Assembly: GCA_944322565.1 (NCBI GenBank)
Contig: CALUPG010000004.1
Location: forward strand, 62,001 to 126,000
Direction: 5' to 3'
Length of the DNA: 64,000 bases
Source of the DNA: an uncultured Bacteroidales bacterium
Lineage (GTDB): Bacteria; Bacteroidota; Bacteroidia; Bacteroidales; UBA932
Shown here: one piece after another, positions 29,218 through 39,300 of the stretch
Layout of the letters: every line of letters begins with the position of its first letter
Position numbering within the stretch: the stretch's first letter is position 1
Position numbers and translations under genes: made by a program
Notes under the pieces: model-generated
The model's database searches: none
Told to the model about the DNA's origin: nothing
The model's input: only the letters and a program-made list of their open reading frames with translations

Positions 29218-29299
29218 GTTGCGCTTAGTCACAGGCTTTTCTTTGCCATGTGAGCCATCTGGTCCATTCGGCCCATTCGGCCTGTCTGTGGTGTCCAGG

Positions 29300-32023
29300 C
29301 TACTTTCCTGCCTTTATTGCAGCCTGGGCCGCGGCGAGGCGGGCGATAGGCACGCGGAACGGCGAGCATGACACATAGTTGAGGCCGATCTTGTAGCAGA
29401 ACTCGACTGATGCCGGGTCTCCGCCGTGCTCTCCGCAGATGCCGACCTTGAGGTCCGGACGGGTGCTGCGTCCTCCGGTCACTCCGATTTCAATGAGTTT
29501 GCCTACAGCCCTCTTGTCGATGGTCTGGAACGGGTCGGCGTCAAGGATCTTGTTGCCGAGGTAGTCGCCCATGAAGGTGCCCACGTCATCGCGCGAGAAG
29601 CCGAATGTCATCTGGGTGAGGTCATTGGTCCCGAATGAGAAGAACTGAGCCGTGCGGGCCATTCTGTCAGCGATGAGGGCGGCGCGAGGAATCTCGATCA
29701 TGGTGCCGTACTTGTAGTCTATCGGCTCCCTGATGGTGCTTCCCTCGACTTCTGCCTTCACCCGGTCGCAGATGGCCTTCTGGAAAATGAGCTCGCGGTC
29801 GGAGATGGTCACCGGAATCATGATTTCAGGCATCGGATGATATCCTTCCTTCTTCAGCTCTGCGGCTGCAGTGAATATGGCCCTGAACTGTGTCTCTGAA
29901 ATCATAGGATAGGTGATGTGGAGCCGGACTCCGCGGTGTCCCATCATAGGGTTGACCTCATGGAGGGATTCTCCTCTCTTCTCGATATCTATTTCAGAGA
30001 TGCCGAGTTCCTTGGCAAGTTCCTCGCGTTTCTCCGGAGTCTGAGGCACGAATTCGTGGAGAGGCGGGTCGAGGAGGCGGAATGTGACAGGCTTGCCGTC
30101 CATTACCTTCATTGTGCTCTTTACCGATGCCTTGATGAACGGCTCGAGCTCAGCGAGGGCTGCGCGTCTTTCATCATCGGTCTTGGAAAGAATCATCTTG
30201 CGGAGCTTTGCGAGAGGAACTTCAGAGTTCTTGCCGTAGAACATGTGCTCGATACGGAAGAGTCCGATTCCTTCCGCCCCGAAACTGAGGGCGCGTTCTG
30301 CATCCTCAGGAGTGTCGGCGTTGGTCCTTACCCCGAGTGTGCGGAACTTGTCAACTATCTTCATGAACCTGATGAAGCTCGGGTTCTCGGTGGCATCCAT
30401 CGTCTCGATGGCCGTTCCATATACGAGACCCTTTGAGCCGTTGAGGCTTATGACATCCCCCTCGTGGTACTCGGCACCCTTGAACTTGAGCACCTTGTTT
30501 TCGAGATCAATCACCATTGACTCGCATCCTACGATGCAGCACTTGCCCCATCCGCGGGCAACGAGGGCTGCGTGAGAGGTCATTCCTCCGCGAGCGGTGA
30601 GGATACCTGATGCTGCTCTCATGCCTTCCACATCTTCAGGGGAGGTCTCTTCCCTGACGAGGATGGCTTTTTCTCCGCTCTTGTTGAGCTCCATGGCATC
30701 TTCAGAAGTGAAGACAACCTTGCCCACTGCTCCGCCCGGACTTGCAGGAAGACCGCGTGCGATGACTTTGGCTTTCTTTTCAGATGCAGGGTCAAGGATA
30801 GGGTGAAGAATCTCGTCAAGCTGGGCGGGAGATACTCTCATGACGGCTGTCTTTTCATCGATCATGCCTTCGTCCACCATGTCCATCGCCATGTTGAGGG
30901 CCGCTACGCCAGTTCTCTTGCCGATGCGGCACTGCAGCATCCAGAGCTTGCCGTCCTGGATAGTGAACTCGATGTCCTGCATGTCCTTGAAATGGTCTTC
31001 GAGCAGGACTCTGATGCCGTCGAGCTCCTTGTAGACCTCAGGCATAGCCTTTTCGAGAGATTCAAGGCTGGCATTGTGAGGGTTCTTGGTGGCTTCGTTG
31101 AGCGGGTTCGGGGTGCGGATACCGGCAACGACATCCTCTCCCTGGGCATTGATGAGCCATTCGCCGTAGAACTTGTTGTCGCCTGTGGCAGGGTTGCGGG
31201 AGAATGCCACTCCTGTGGCTGATGTGTTGCCCATGTTTCCGAATACCATGGACTGCACGTTTACGGCTGTGCCCCAGTCGTCAGGAATGCCTTCGATTTT
31301 CCTGTATGCAATTGCTCTCTTGCCGTTCCATGACTTGAACACGCCGCCGATGCTGCCCCAGAGCTGGGCTTCGGCTGAATCAGGGAACTCAACCCCGAGC
31401 ACTTCCTTTACTCTCACTTTGAATTTCTCGCAGAGGTCCTGGAGTTCTTCCGCAGTGATGTCGGTGTCTGAAGCATACCCCTTGGCTTTCTTGAGCTCCT
31501 CCATCATCCTGTCGAGCTGCTGGCGGATTCCCTGTCCGTCTGCAGGCTCGATGCCTTCGGCCTTCTCCATCACGACATCGGAATACATCATGATGAGCCT
31601 TCTGTAGGCATCGTATACGAAGCGCGGATTGCCAGTCTTCTTGATCATGCCGGGGATAGTTTCGGAGCAGAGACCGATGTTGAGGATTGTGTCCATCATT
31701 CCCGGCATTGAGCTTCTTGCGCCTGAACGGCAGCTTACAAGAAGCGGATCCTCCTTGTCTCCGAACTTCTTGCCCATGATGGCTTCGGTCGCCTTCATGG
31801 CCTCGGCCACATCTTCTTTCAGTTCTTCAGGATAACCGCCGCACAGTTCGTAATATTCTGCGCAGCATTCTGTGGTAATTGTAAATCCGGCAGGAACAGG
31901 GATTCCGAGCTTGCACATTTCAGCAAGATTGGCTCCCTTTCCTCCGAGCAGTTCTCTCATGGTGCCGTCGCCTTCGGCATTTTTACCGCCGAAGCGGTAG
32001 ACCCTTTTCTTTCTTTCTGTCAT
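29300..32023 (-). CDS. ppdK: Pyruvate, phosphate dikinase
   Basis: 907 aa. It interconverts pyruvate + ATP + Pi and PEP + AMP + PPi, and in anaerobes often works glycolytically with PPi. The N-terminal ATP-grasp domain has LLGGKGANLAEM, DPLLVSCRSGARSSMPGMMD and TGNPRFVYDAYRR. The swivelling phosphohistidine domain has GILTARGGMTSHAALVARG with the catalytic His at residue 484. The C-terminal PEP barrel has RTNADTPEDAERA, GAEGIGLFRIEHMF, FFSFGTNDLTQMTFGFSRDD and KVGICGEHGGDPASVEF (active-site Cys). Length is usual. It stands alone, with repeat C beyond its 3' end. Confidence 0.97.
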   Translation of the reverse strand: MTERKKRVYRFGGKNAEGDGTMRELLGGKGANLAEMCKLGIPVPAGFTITTECCAEYYELCGGYPEELKEDVAEAMKATEAIMGKKFGDKEDPLLVSCRSGARSSMPGMMDTILNIGLCSETIPGMIKKTGNPRFVYDAYRRLIMMYSDVVMEKAEGIEPADGQGIRQQLDRMMEELKKAKGYASDTDITAEELQDLCEKFKVRVKEVLGVEFPDSAEAQLWGSIGGVFKSWNGKRAIAYRKIEGIPDDWGTAVNVQSMVFGNMGNTSATGVAFSRNPATGDNKFYGEWLINAQGEDVVAGIRTPNPLNEATKNPHNASLESLEKAMPEVYKELDGIRVLLEDHFKDMQDIEFTIQDGKLWMLQCRIGKRTGVAALNMAMDMVDEGMIDEKTAVMRVSPAQLDEILHPILDPASEKKAKVIARGLPASPGGAVGKVVFTSEDAMELNKSGEKAILVREETSPEDVEGMRAASGILTARGGMTSHAALVARGWGKCCIVGCESMVIDLENKVLKFKGAEYHEGDVISLNGSKGLVYGTAIETMDATENPSFIRFMKIVDKFRTLGVRTNADTPEDAERALSFGAEGIGLFRIEHMFYGKNSEVPLAKLRKMILSKTDDERRAALAELEPFIKASVKSTMKVMDGKPVTFRLLDPPLHEFVPQTPEKREELAKELGISEIDIEKRGESLHEVNPMMGHRGVRLHITYPMISETQFRAIFTAAAELKKEGYHPMPEIMIPVTISDRELIFQKAICDRVKAEVEGSTIREPIDYKYGTMIEIPRAALIADRMARTAQFFSFGTNDLTQMTFGFSRDDVGTFMGDYLGNKILDADPFQTIDKRAVGKLIEIGVTGGRSTRPDLKVGICGEHGGDPASVEFCYKIGLNYVSCSPFRVPIARLAAAQAAIKAGK

Positions 32024-32119
32024 AGTTTATGTGATAATTGCTATTTGTTTCAAAAATGAAGAAATCGCGCGCTAAAATAATAAAAATATCCCTAATTTGC
32101 TTAAAATTTTTCTAAAAAT

Positions 32120-33502
32120 TTACAGAAGCCTGCTTGCGAGGTCGGAAAGTTCGCTCCGTTCTCCCTTCCTGAGGTTTATGTGCTCGAACACCGGTTGTCC
32201 GGACATCTTTTCCCCGAGATGCGTAAGTCCGTTGGAATACATGTCCAGATATGGCTGGTCTATCTGGAATATGTCTCCGGTAAACACCATTTTCGTGCCT
32301 TCTCCGGCTCTGGTGATTATGGTCTTGATTTCATGCGGGGTGAGGTTCTGGGCTTCGTCTATTATGAAGAAAACTTTACCGAGACTCCTGCCTCTGATGT
32401 ATGCGAGAGGGGAGATTAGCAATTTTTCTTCCTTTATCAGGGCGTCAATCTTCGTCGCCTGCCGGCTCCCCGGTCTGAAGCAGTTGCGGATGACATTCAG
32501 ATTGTCCAGAAGCGGCTGTACGAAAGGCCCCATCTTGCTTTTCTGGTCCCCGGGGAGAAAGCCGATGTCCTGGTTGCCGAGAATGACTGCCGGTCTGGAC
32601 AATATGATCTGGTCGAAGTCATGTTCCTGCTCGAGGGCTGCGGCCAGGGCGAGGAGAGTCTTTCCTGTCCCTGCTCCTCCTGTAAGGGAGACAAGCTTGA
32701 TGTCAGGGTTAAGGCAGGCGTCCAGCGCGAATTTCTGTTCGTCGTTGCGCGGGGAGATGCCGTATGCATATTTTTTCTTTATCAGAACAATCTTCTTGCC
32801 TCTGGCATCATATCGTGCGCATACCGTCTCGCTTCCGTCCTTGTCCCACTTGAACTGGAACAGCTGGTTCGGCAACGGCTCTTTGTCCAGGATTTCGCCG
32901 AAAGGAATGCTTCCCTGTGCTCCGTATGCGAGGGACTGGAGCTTTTCGGCAGGCACATCCGCCCTGACTTCGACCTCATTCCTTGTGAATTCGAGACGGG
33001 ACTCCTCAATCCTGTCGGTGAGATAGTCCTGGGCTTCCATTCCCACGGCCTTCGCCTTCATCCTGAGGTTGACATCTTTGGTCACAAGAGCAACAAATCT
33101 GTCCGGATGCTCAGCCTTAACCCACATTGCAGTGGCAAGAATACGGTGGTCGGGGATGTCATCCTGAAAACATCCCTTCAGCTCATCCGGGAAAGGGTGG
33201 TTCAGCTCTATCATCAGGTTGCCCAGATGTTTTGCTATAGGCACTCCGTTCCTGCCGAGTTTATTTCTGTCCGTGAGACGGTCCGTCTCCCTCATGAATT
33301 CCCTTGCGTTGAAGCTCAGGGTGTCATGGCCTTTCTTGAATTTGTCCAGCTCTTCCAGGACAGTTATCGGTATGACTATGTCATTTTCCTGAAAGTGATG
33401 TATGGCCTTGTAGTCATGCAGGATGATGTTCGTGTCCAGAACGAATATCTTTGGTAGTTTCTTTCCCCGCCCCCTGCCGGGCATGTCTGCATTCCGTTCC
33501 AT
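32120..33502 (-). CDS. PIN-PhoH (YlaK-type) ATPase/nuclease
   Basis: 460 aa with two domains. The N-terminal PIN domain (residues 18-150) shows IFVLDTNIILHDYKAIHHF, VLEELDKFKKG, REFMRETD and ILATAMWVK, keeping the acidic metal-binding residues of a ribonuclease. The PhoH domain (about 235-460) has Walker A SLTGGAGTGKTLLALAAALE, then FLPGDQKSKMGPFVQPLLDN, and Walker B KVFFIIDEAQNLTPHEIKTI followed by VFTGDIFQIDQPYLD. This fusion probably unwinds and cleaves RNA, as proposed for PhoH2 proteins. It lies 84 bp downstream of a PurL-like gene on the same strand. Confidence 0.9.
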   Translation of the reverse strand: MERNADMPGRGRGKKLPKIFVLDTNIILHDYKAIHHFQENDIVIPITVLEELDKFKKGHDTLSFNAREFMRETDRLTDRNKLGRNGVPIAKHLGNLMIELNHPFPDELKGCFQDDIPDHRILATAMWVKAEHPDRFVALVTKDVNLRMKAKAVGMEAQDYLTDRIEESRLEFTRNEVEVRADVPAEKLQSLAYGAQGSIPFGEILDKEPLPNQLFQFKWDKDGSETVCARYDARGKKIVLIKKKYAYGISPRNDEQKFALDACLNPDIKLVSLTGGAGTGKTLLALAAALEQEHDFDQIILSRPAVILGNQDIGFLPGDQKSKMGPFVQPLLDNLNVIRNCFRPGSRQATKIDALIKEEKLLISPLAYIRGRSLGKVFFIIDEAQNLTPHEIKTIITRAGEGTKMVFTGDIFQIDQPYLDMYSNGLTHLGEKMSGQPVFEHINLRKGERSELSDLASRLL

Positions 33503-33586
33503 AACATTACAGTTGTCGTTCCATATATAAACAGTTGCCGGTCCGATAACTCCGGCCTTTGCCCTCGCCTGCCGCCTTCAGGAGAG

Positions 33587-34795
33587 TCAGTCCTCTCCTT
33601 CAGAAGAAGTCAGTCCGGACATCAGGGACGCGAGTATGCCTGCTACATCCGTGCGTGACGAATGCTTCACGACGGTATGCCCGTCATCTCTGCCCGGATG
33701 CCCTACAGGGTAATATGCGATGTCCTGGAGCAGCAGCTGCGAGTCCACATAATCCGCATCGCTTTCCTTTATCTGAATCAGTGCCCCGGGAATTTCCGAG
33801 AACAATATTCTGACGGTGTCCTTTTCCATATATGAGGCGGCGATGCCGCTCACATCGATGACGGCTCCGGTTCCGCTGCACATTCCGGCTGCGGCTGGCA
33901 GAAGACCTCCGTCGGAAACCGTGGCTGCAGCCAGTACTATCCCGTCTTCAACGAATTCTCTGACAACTTCGTAGCAGTCGATGAAATAGTCCGGGTCCCT
34001 GATTTCCGGGCATGCGTCGGCCTGTGCTCCTGTAGCTTCCTCGAAAAGGGAGCCTCCGAGCCTGTGTCCGCATGTGTCGAAAGGTATGTATATGAGGAGG
34101 CTTCTGCTGTCGTTGAACGCCTTGTCGGGACATTTCCTCTCCGTGTCCATATAGATGGACTGCGCGGCTCCAGCACTGTTCTGTCCGGTATGGGCCATAT
34201 CATCATCGCAGATGTCGGTTTCTGCGGACTGCAGTTGCATCTGCATTTCGGAAGCGCCTGTGCCGGCAGGCAGGAATTTTACCCTGCATTGGCGGCAATC
34301 CCCCCTGAAACCGAAGGATGAGAGTCTGACTCCAAGGTCGTAGATGTATTCGGATGCTGCCCTCGCCGAGAAATAGAACGCCGCCATGTTGCCGATTCCA
34401 GTCTGGTCCCAGTCCCATTCGGCGGAAAGCATTATATTCTCCAGCCGGAAGTGGCCTTTTCTCCACAATGTGTCAATCAGGGAGGACGCTATACGGAATC
34501 TCGTATGGAAATCGGGGCAGCTGAGTCTGAAGCCCCGTCCGCCGCCCGCGTCAGTCTGCCGTCTCAGCTCCATGACTTGCCGGAGATATGTCTCTGCCTC
34601 TGAGCCGTCATGTCCGGCCGCACCCGGGACCGGGTCCTTGGTCTCGTCTATGACTGTGCCTGCAGCAGTATGCCCTGCAGAAGGTTCATCCGAACCGGAA
34701 GTCATGCATTCCATGAGCATCCCTGCGGGAGTGTCGTCCATTCTTATCCCGTCTATGATGTATTCTGAATACAGGGCAGATGAATTCTCCTTCAT
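33587..34795 (-). CDS. Orphan PurL C-terminal (AIR-synthase-like) domain protein
   Basis: 402 aa from the ATG at 34795, which sits just before a good GGAG-like context; an upstream TTG is not needed. The last 160 residues resemble the second AIRS_C domain of PurL: DPDYFIDCYEVVREFVEDGI, then ATVSDGGLLPAAAGM (PurL has HDxSDGGL here), VIDVSGIAAS, VRILFSEIPGALIQIKESDA and IAYYPVGHPG. The His of the PurL motif is replaced by Ala-Thr-Val, so catalysis is doubtful. The N-terminal 200 residues are unfamiliar; they contain four Cys, two of them as CRQC. The size is about one third of PurL. Not a full purine enzyme; role unknown. Confidence 0.6.
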   Translation of the reverse strand: MKENSSALYSEYIIDGIRMDDTPAGMLMECMTSGSDEPSAGHTAAGTVIDETKDPVPGAAGHDGSEAETYLRQVMELRRQTDAGGGRGFRLSCPDFHTRFRIASSLIDTLWRKGHFRLENIMLSAEWDWDQTGIGNMAAFYFSARAASEYIYDLGVRLSSFGFRGDCRQCRVKFLPAGTGASEMQMQLQSAETDICDDDMAHTGQNSAGAAQSIYMDTERKCPDKAFNDSRSLLIYIPFDTCGHRLGGSLFEEATGAQADACPEIRDPDYFIDCYEVVREFVEDGIVLAAATVSDGGLLPAAAGMCSGTGAVIDVSGIAASYMEKDTVRILFSEIPGALIQIKESDADYVDSQLLLQDIAYYPVGHPGRDDGHTVVKHSSRTDVAGILASLMSGLTSSEGED

Positions 34796-34824
34796 AAAAT
34801 TCAATTATACCCCGTAAAATTAAT

Positions 34825-34832
34825 TAAATTTG
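34825..34832 (+). promoter_or_regulatory. -7 box for folC
   Basis: Reads TAAATTTG, 28 nt before the folC ATG. A four-codon frame ATG AAA AAT TTA TGA (34850-34864) overlaps the folC start and may affect its translation. Confidence 0.6.
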
Positions 34833-34860
34833 GCGTCAGTTCAAACAATATGAAAAATTT

Positions 34861-36297
34861 ATGATGGAGCAGAACGGTACGGAGTTTTCGGAAGGAAGCT
34901 ATGACGGGATGATTAAAGACCTCTTTGTGAGGTTCCCCTCATATCAGAAGTCGGGGGCGGAGGCATACAAGCCCGGAATTGCAAATATGGAGTTCTTTGA
35001 CCAGCTCGACGGGCATCCGCACAGGAAATATCCTTCGGTGCATGTGGCCGGCACCAACGGCAAAGGGTCCGTGTGCAGCATGCTGGCGTCTGTCCTGGCT
35101 GCGGCAGGGCTCAGGGTCGGACTGTATACATCTCCCCATATCCTTGATTTCAGGGAAAGGATGAGAATTGTCGACGGACGGGACAATCCTTCGGCCCCGG
35201 ATTTATATCATATAGGGAAAAGGGAAGTCTGGGATTTCATGAAAAGTTGGGGGGAGACATTTGACCATCTCGACCTTTCGTTCTTTGAAATCACCACTTC
35301 CATGGCTTTTTCGTGGTTTGCCTCACGGGAGGTCGACATCGCAGTTATAGAGACCGGTCTGGGCGGAAGACTGGACAGCACTAACATAATCTCTCCTGTG
35401 CTGAGCGTGATAACCAACATAGGCTTTGACCATTGTGACATGCTCGGCTCCACTCTTGCTGAGATTGCCTTTGAAAAGGCGGGCATCATTAAGCGCGGGG
35501 TCCCCGTCGTCATAGGTGAAAGCAATCCGGAAACAGATCCGGTATTTGAACGCAAGGTCTTGTATTCCAATCTTTCTTTTGCTGAATTCGGCGGAGACAG
35601 GGGACGAATCATGTCTCTTCTGACTTTTGCCGACAAGTATGACCCCGGGCTTTGGGACAGGCATGAAGAAATTCTTGCAGGAATGGACCTCAGGGGAGAG
35701 TATCAGGTCAGGAACCTGCGTACTGCGCTTGCTGCCCTGGATGTCCTTGACAAGGCCGTGCCGGCAGTCTCCCTTGCCGGTAGAGATGACATAATCGGGG
35801 CCTTGGAAAATACAGCTGTCAGGACGGGGCTCCGGGGACGGTGGGAGACATTGTCGGAGAATCCCCGCATTATCTGTGACATAGGTCATAATGCACATGG
35901 ACTGAAATACAATTTCCGCCAGCTGAAAAGGATGCTTGCGGCAGGGGAGTGCGGAAGGCTCGTGATTGTGTACGGAACTGTCGCGGACAAGGATTTCGCC
36001 TCCGTGTTCCCGTTGATGCCTGACAATGCTGTCTATGTTTTTACAAATGCCTCAGGAAAGAGGGCGTGTCCTTCCGATGAAGTCATGCGCGGATTCCAGG
36101 CCTGCAGGGCTTCCGCAGGGAAACCTGAAGCGGAGGCGTATTCTGTGCCTGCAGTCAGGGATGCCGTGGCTCTGGCAATGAAATTGCAGAAAGGCGGACT
36201 GCTCTATATAGGCGGCAGCACTTATGTGGTATCTGAGGCGGTGGCCTTTCTGGAGCGTAATGCCCTGATGAATGATGCCGGAGCCGCCTCTTGTTGA
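34861..36297 (+). CDS. folC: Bifunctional dihydrofolate/folylpolyglutamate synthase
   Basis: 478 aa (477 if the second of two adjacent ATGs is used). It adds glutamate to dihydropteroate and to tetrahydrofolate. Mur-ligase motifs are clear: P-loop HVAGTNGKGSVCSMLASVLA, SPHILDFRERMRI (omega-loop region), FFEITTSMAFSWFA, VIETGLGGRLDSTNII, NIGFDHCDMLGSTLAEIAFE, and ICDIGHNAHGLKYNFRQL in the C-terminal domain. It reads into the alpha-2-macroglobulin gene after 19 bp, so the two are probably cotranscribed. A small 5' frame overlaps the start. Confidence 0.95.
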   Translation: MMEQNGTEFSEGSYDGMIKDLFVRFPSYQKSGAEAYKPGIANMEFFDQLDGHPHRKYPSVHVAGTNGKGSVCSMLASVLAAAGLRVGLYTSPHILDFRERMRIVDGRDNPSAPDLYHIGKREVWDFMKSWGETFDHLDLSFFEITTSMAFSWFASREVDIAVIETGLGGRLDSTNIISPVLSVITNIGFDHCDMLGSTLAEIAFEKAGIIKRGVPVVIGESNPETDPVFERKVLYSNLSFAEFGGDRGRIMSLLTFADKYDPGLWDRHEEILAGMDLRGEYQVRNLRTALAALDVLDKAVPAVSLAGRDDIIGALENTAVRTGLRGRWETLSENPRIICDIGHNAHGLKYNFRQLKRMLAAGECGRLVIVYGTVADKDFASVFPLMPDNAVYVFTNASGKRACPSDEVMRGFQACRASAGKPEAEAYSVPAVRDAVALAMKLQKGGLLYIGGSTYVVSEAVAFLERNALMNDAGAASC

Positions 36298-36316
36298 TGG
36301 CAATTGATAATTTGAG

Positions 36317-39300
36317 ATGTTTATGAAAAGATTTTGCCTTAGTGTCCTGCTGTTCATTCTGGCCTGCGCCGGACAGACCGCAGCCGGCAATTCAGGAAAG
36401 ACTTTGGACAAACTCTGGAAAAAGGTGGAGAACTCGATGGCCGTGGACAGGCCGCAGAAGACCCTGGACTTGCTTGAAGATGTGATATCTGCGGCAAAAA
36501 ATGAGTGTAATCCGGTGTACTTCTGCCGCGGACTGGATCTATACAGGTCGGTGTCTGTCAGACTGGACTGGAAGAGGAATGACAGCATCAGGGCCGAAAT
36601 CATGAAAGAAGCAGAAGAGTTCGGGTGTCCTGTGGCGGAATATTGCCTGATGGTTTCAATGTCCGGCTTCGGTGCCCCGGCGGATACTTTGCTCTCATTT
36701 GCATCCCGGAATGAGGAAAGCCTGAAAGCCGACTGCAACAGAGAGTTTTATACTGAGGAGAACATTTCATCATTTTTCTTATATTCGTATGCTGACCTGC
36801 CGGAATTCGTGCGTGAAAATATTTCAGACGATTACGAATATGTGATGTGGACGATTGCGTGCCTGAGCATGTCCGGGGCGGAGGATGTATATGCCGAATC
36901 ATGCAGGCTGTTGTACCGGCATCTGCCTGAAGACAGCATCAACCGCACCTATCTGGAATTTTTCATGGCTGACGGCATTGATGATGAATCAAAGCGGATC
37001 GATTCCCTTGAAAAATTCAGCGCAAAGTACGCGGGCAGGGCCATATCCCTATATGCCCGGAGGGCTCTGCTGAAAGCAAGGTTCAACCAGAACCTGAAAG
37101 CCCTGACATCAGGAAAACGGTATGCGGGTAGCCCCGAAAAGCAGGCGGATTCCCTGTCGGAAGTGTTCTCCCGTTTTAGAAAAGACTGCATCGCTTTTGA
37201 GCGTGACAGGACGGGATATTCTGGTCCTGAAGCCGGTATAGCTGCAGAATGCGGCGGAATCGATGGCCTGATCAGACATCTTGACGAAGAAAAAGCGGTC
37301 ATGAGCCAGGCCGGAAGGGATACGGTGTGTGTCATTTTGAAAAATCTCAAAAAAGCTGAATTCCTGGTGTATGAGCCAGGGAAAAGGGGAAAGCTGATAT
37401 TCAGTGCTGATGTGAAGGACGATTCCGGCCATTATTTTGTGCCTGATACTTTCCGGATAGCTCTGCCTGATATGGATGACGGGAATTATGTTCTTTATGT
37501 AAAGTCAGGGAAAACCATTGTTACCGGCAGCCTGAAACAATATTCGGTGTCAGGGGCATATCGTTTCACTGATGAGGGGCTGACAGTATTTGCCGGTGAT
37601 TTCATGACGGGACAGCCTCTTTCCGGAGTCCGGTTGGAGGCTTTTGCCGGTGACAGTCTCGCGCTTGTGCGCGACAGTGTCGATTTTTCGGGCTTTGTCT
37701 GTATCGGGGACGGCTTTGCCGGCCACAGGGAGATAACCCGTCTCGTATTCTCATACAGGGACAGTCTCGGATATATGCGCAAATCCGGGAATATCCGGGT
37801 CAGCCGGCATTATGACAGGACTTTTGAGGCGGAGGCTGTTTCAGATGACGACATTGCGGATTCTCATTGCAGGATATTCAGGGACAGGTCTGTTTTCATT
37901 CCGGGGGATACTGTGCATTTCAAGGCTGTGCTGTATTCTTCGTCGGAGTCCGGGATATCGGCATGGAAGGATGGCCGGGATGTGGAAGTCATTCTTGAGG
38001 ATGCTTCAGGCACGGCTATCGGAAGAGGTATGTTCAGCACTGACGGATTCGGGGCTGTCGCGGGTTCTTTTGTGCTCCCTTCGGATGTAAGGCGCGGATG
38101 GACTTCATTGTCGGTCATGTGCGGCGGCAGGAAATTCCTCACTTCCGGAGGTGCCTTCAGGGTTGAGGATATTGTACTTCCGACATATTCCGTTGATTTT
38201 GATACATTTGACGGAATCATTCTTCCGGGTGACACAGTGTCCGTGACTGGAAAGGCGACAAGTTATACGGGGCATCCTGTCTCCGGCTATGCCGCCAGGT
38301 ATACTGTGAAGAATTTTGACGCACTGGTGGCCTCTGGCGACCTGACATTCTCAGAAGACGGAACTTTCCGGTTTTCATTCCAGGCCGGTACCCGGGACAG
38401 CGATTATGATTTTTATCAGATTACTCTTACGATAACGGGGACTGACGGAGAAACAAATTCATTTGATACATGGCTTTCTGTCTCATATGACCTGATGCTG
38501 GGCATGACGGCAGAAAATTCGGCCGAAGGCAAGATAAACGGCACGGACGCGGATTCCCGATATTATGGACATGACTGGTACGGCTCTTCAATCATTGCAG
38601 AAGACATTGAGGAATGCATTTTCCGGTTTGAGTCAAATGGCAGGCCGGTCCCGGGCATGGAAATATCATATAAGGTAAGTTCGGGGCAGGGGAAGCAGTT
38701 CATTTCCGGCACTGCCGTTTCGGGAAAAGCCGTCAGCCTTGATTTCTCGGGGCTTCATTCAGGAGAATATGTGCTTGAGGCCGAGGCTCCTGTGAGATTC
38801 GCCATGCCGGGCGGCAGGGATTCTGTCATTGTCGTAAGATACTTGCATTCTTTTATACGGCTTTGTGACGGAGAGGACAATATGGACGCAGATGTGGAAA
38901 GTGTGTTCCGGGTTTGTCCTGGACAGGACATTTCACTGCAGACAGGTGCCGGACGAGGACCTGTATGGGCCGTGGTCGAACTCTTTGACGGCAATCTCCG
39001 CAGTCTCCGCTCTGAACTTGTGCATCTGGACGGCATTCCCGGAAAATCCGGCTCTCTTAAAACCCTTGTCTGGGAATATGAAGACAGTTATCCTGACGAT
39101 GTCCTGCTTGTGGCGTTTTATTTCAGGGAGGGGAAATCGTACAGTTACTCATATACTTTCCGCAGGGACAGGACACCTGACTCCCCGGTTCCGGTAGAAT
39201 TCACCGCTTTCACGGACAAGACTGCCCCGGACACGGAAACATCCTATGAACTGAAGGCAATCCCGGATGCTGAGGTTCTGGTAGCTGTCTTTGACAGCAG

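Noticed and set aside
27715..29232. Minus-strand open frames across repeats B and C (e.g. 27715-28137 and 28909-29232) that give similar proteins
   Set aside because: The similarity comes from the shared repeat DNA. The frames have no start signals, end in unrelated sequence, and the inverted loop changes their residues arbitrarily.
36052..36738. 228-codon minus-strand frame across the folC/alpha-2-macroglobulin junction
   Set aside because: It is antisense to two well-supported genes and has a shadow-like Ser/Arg-rich composition.
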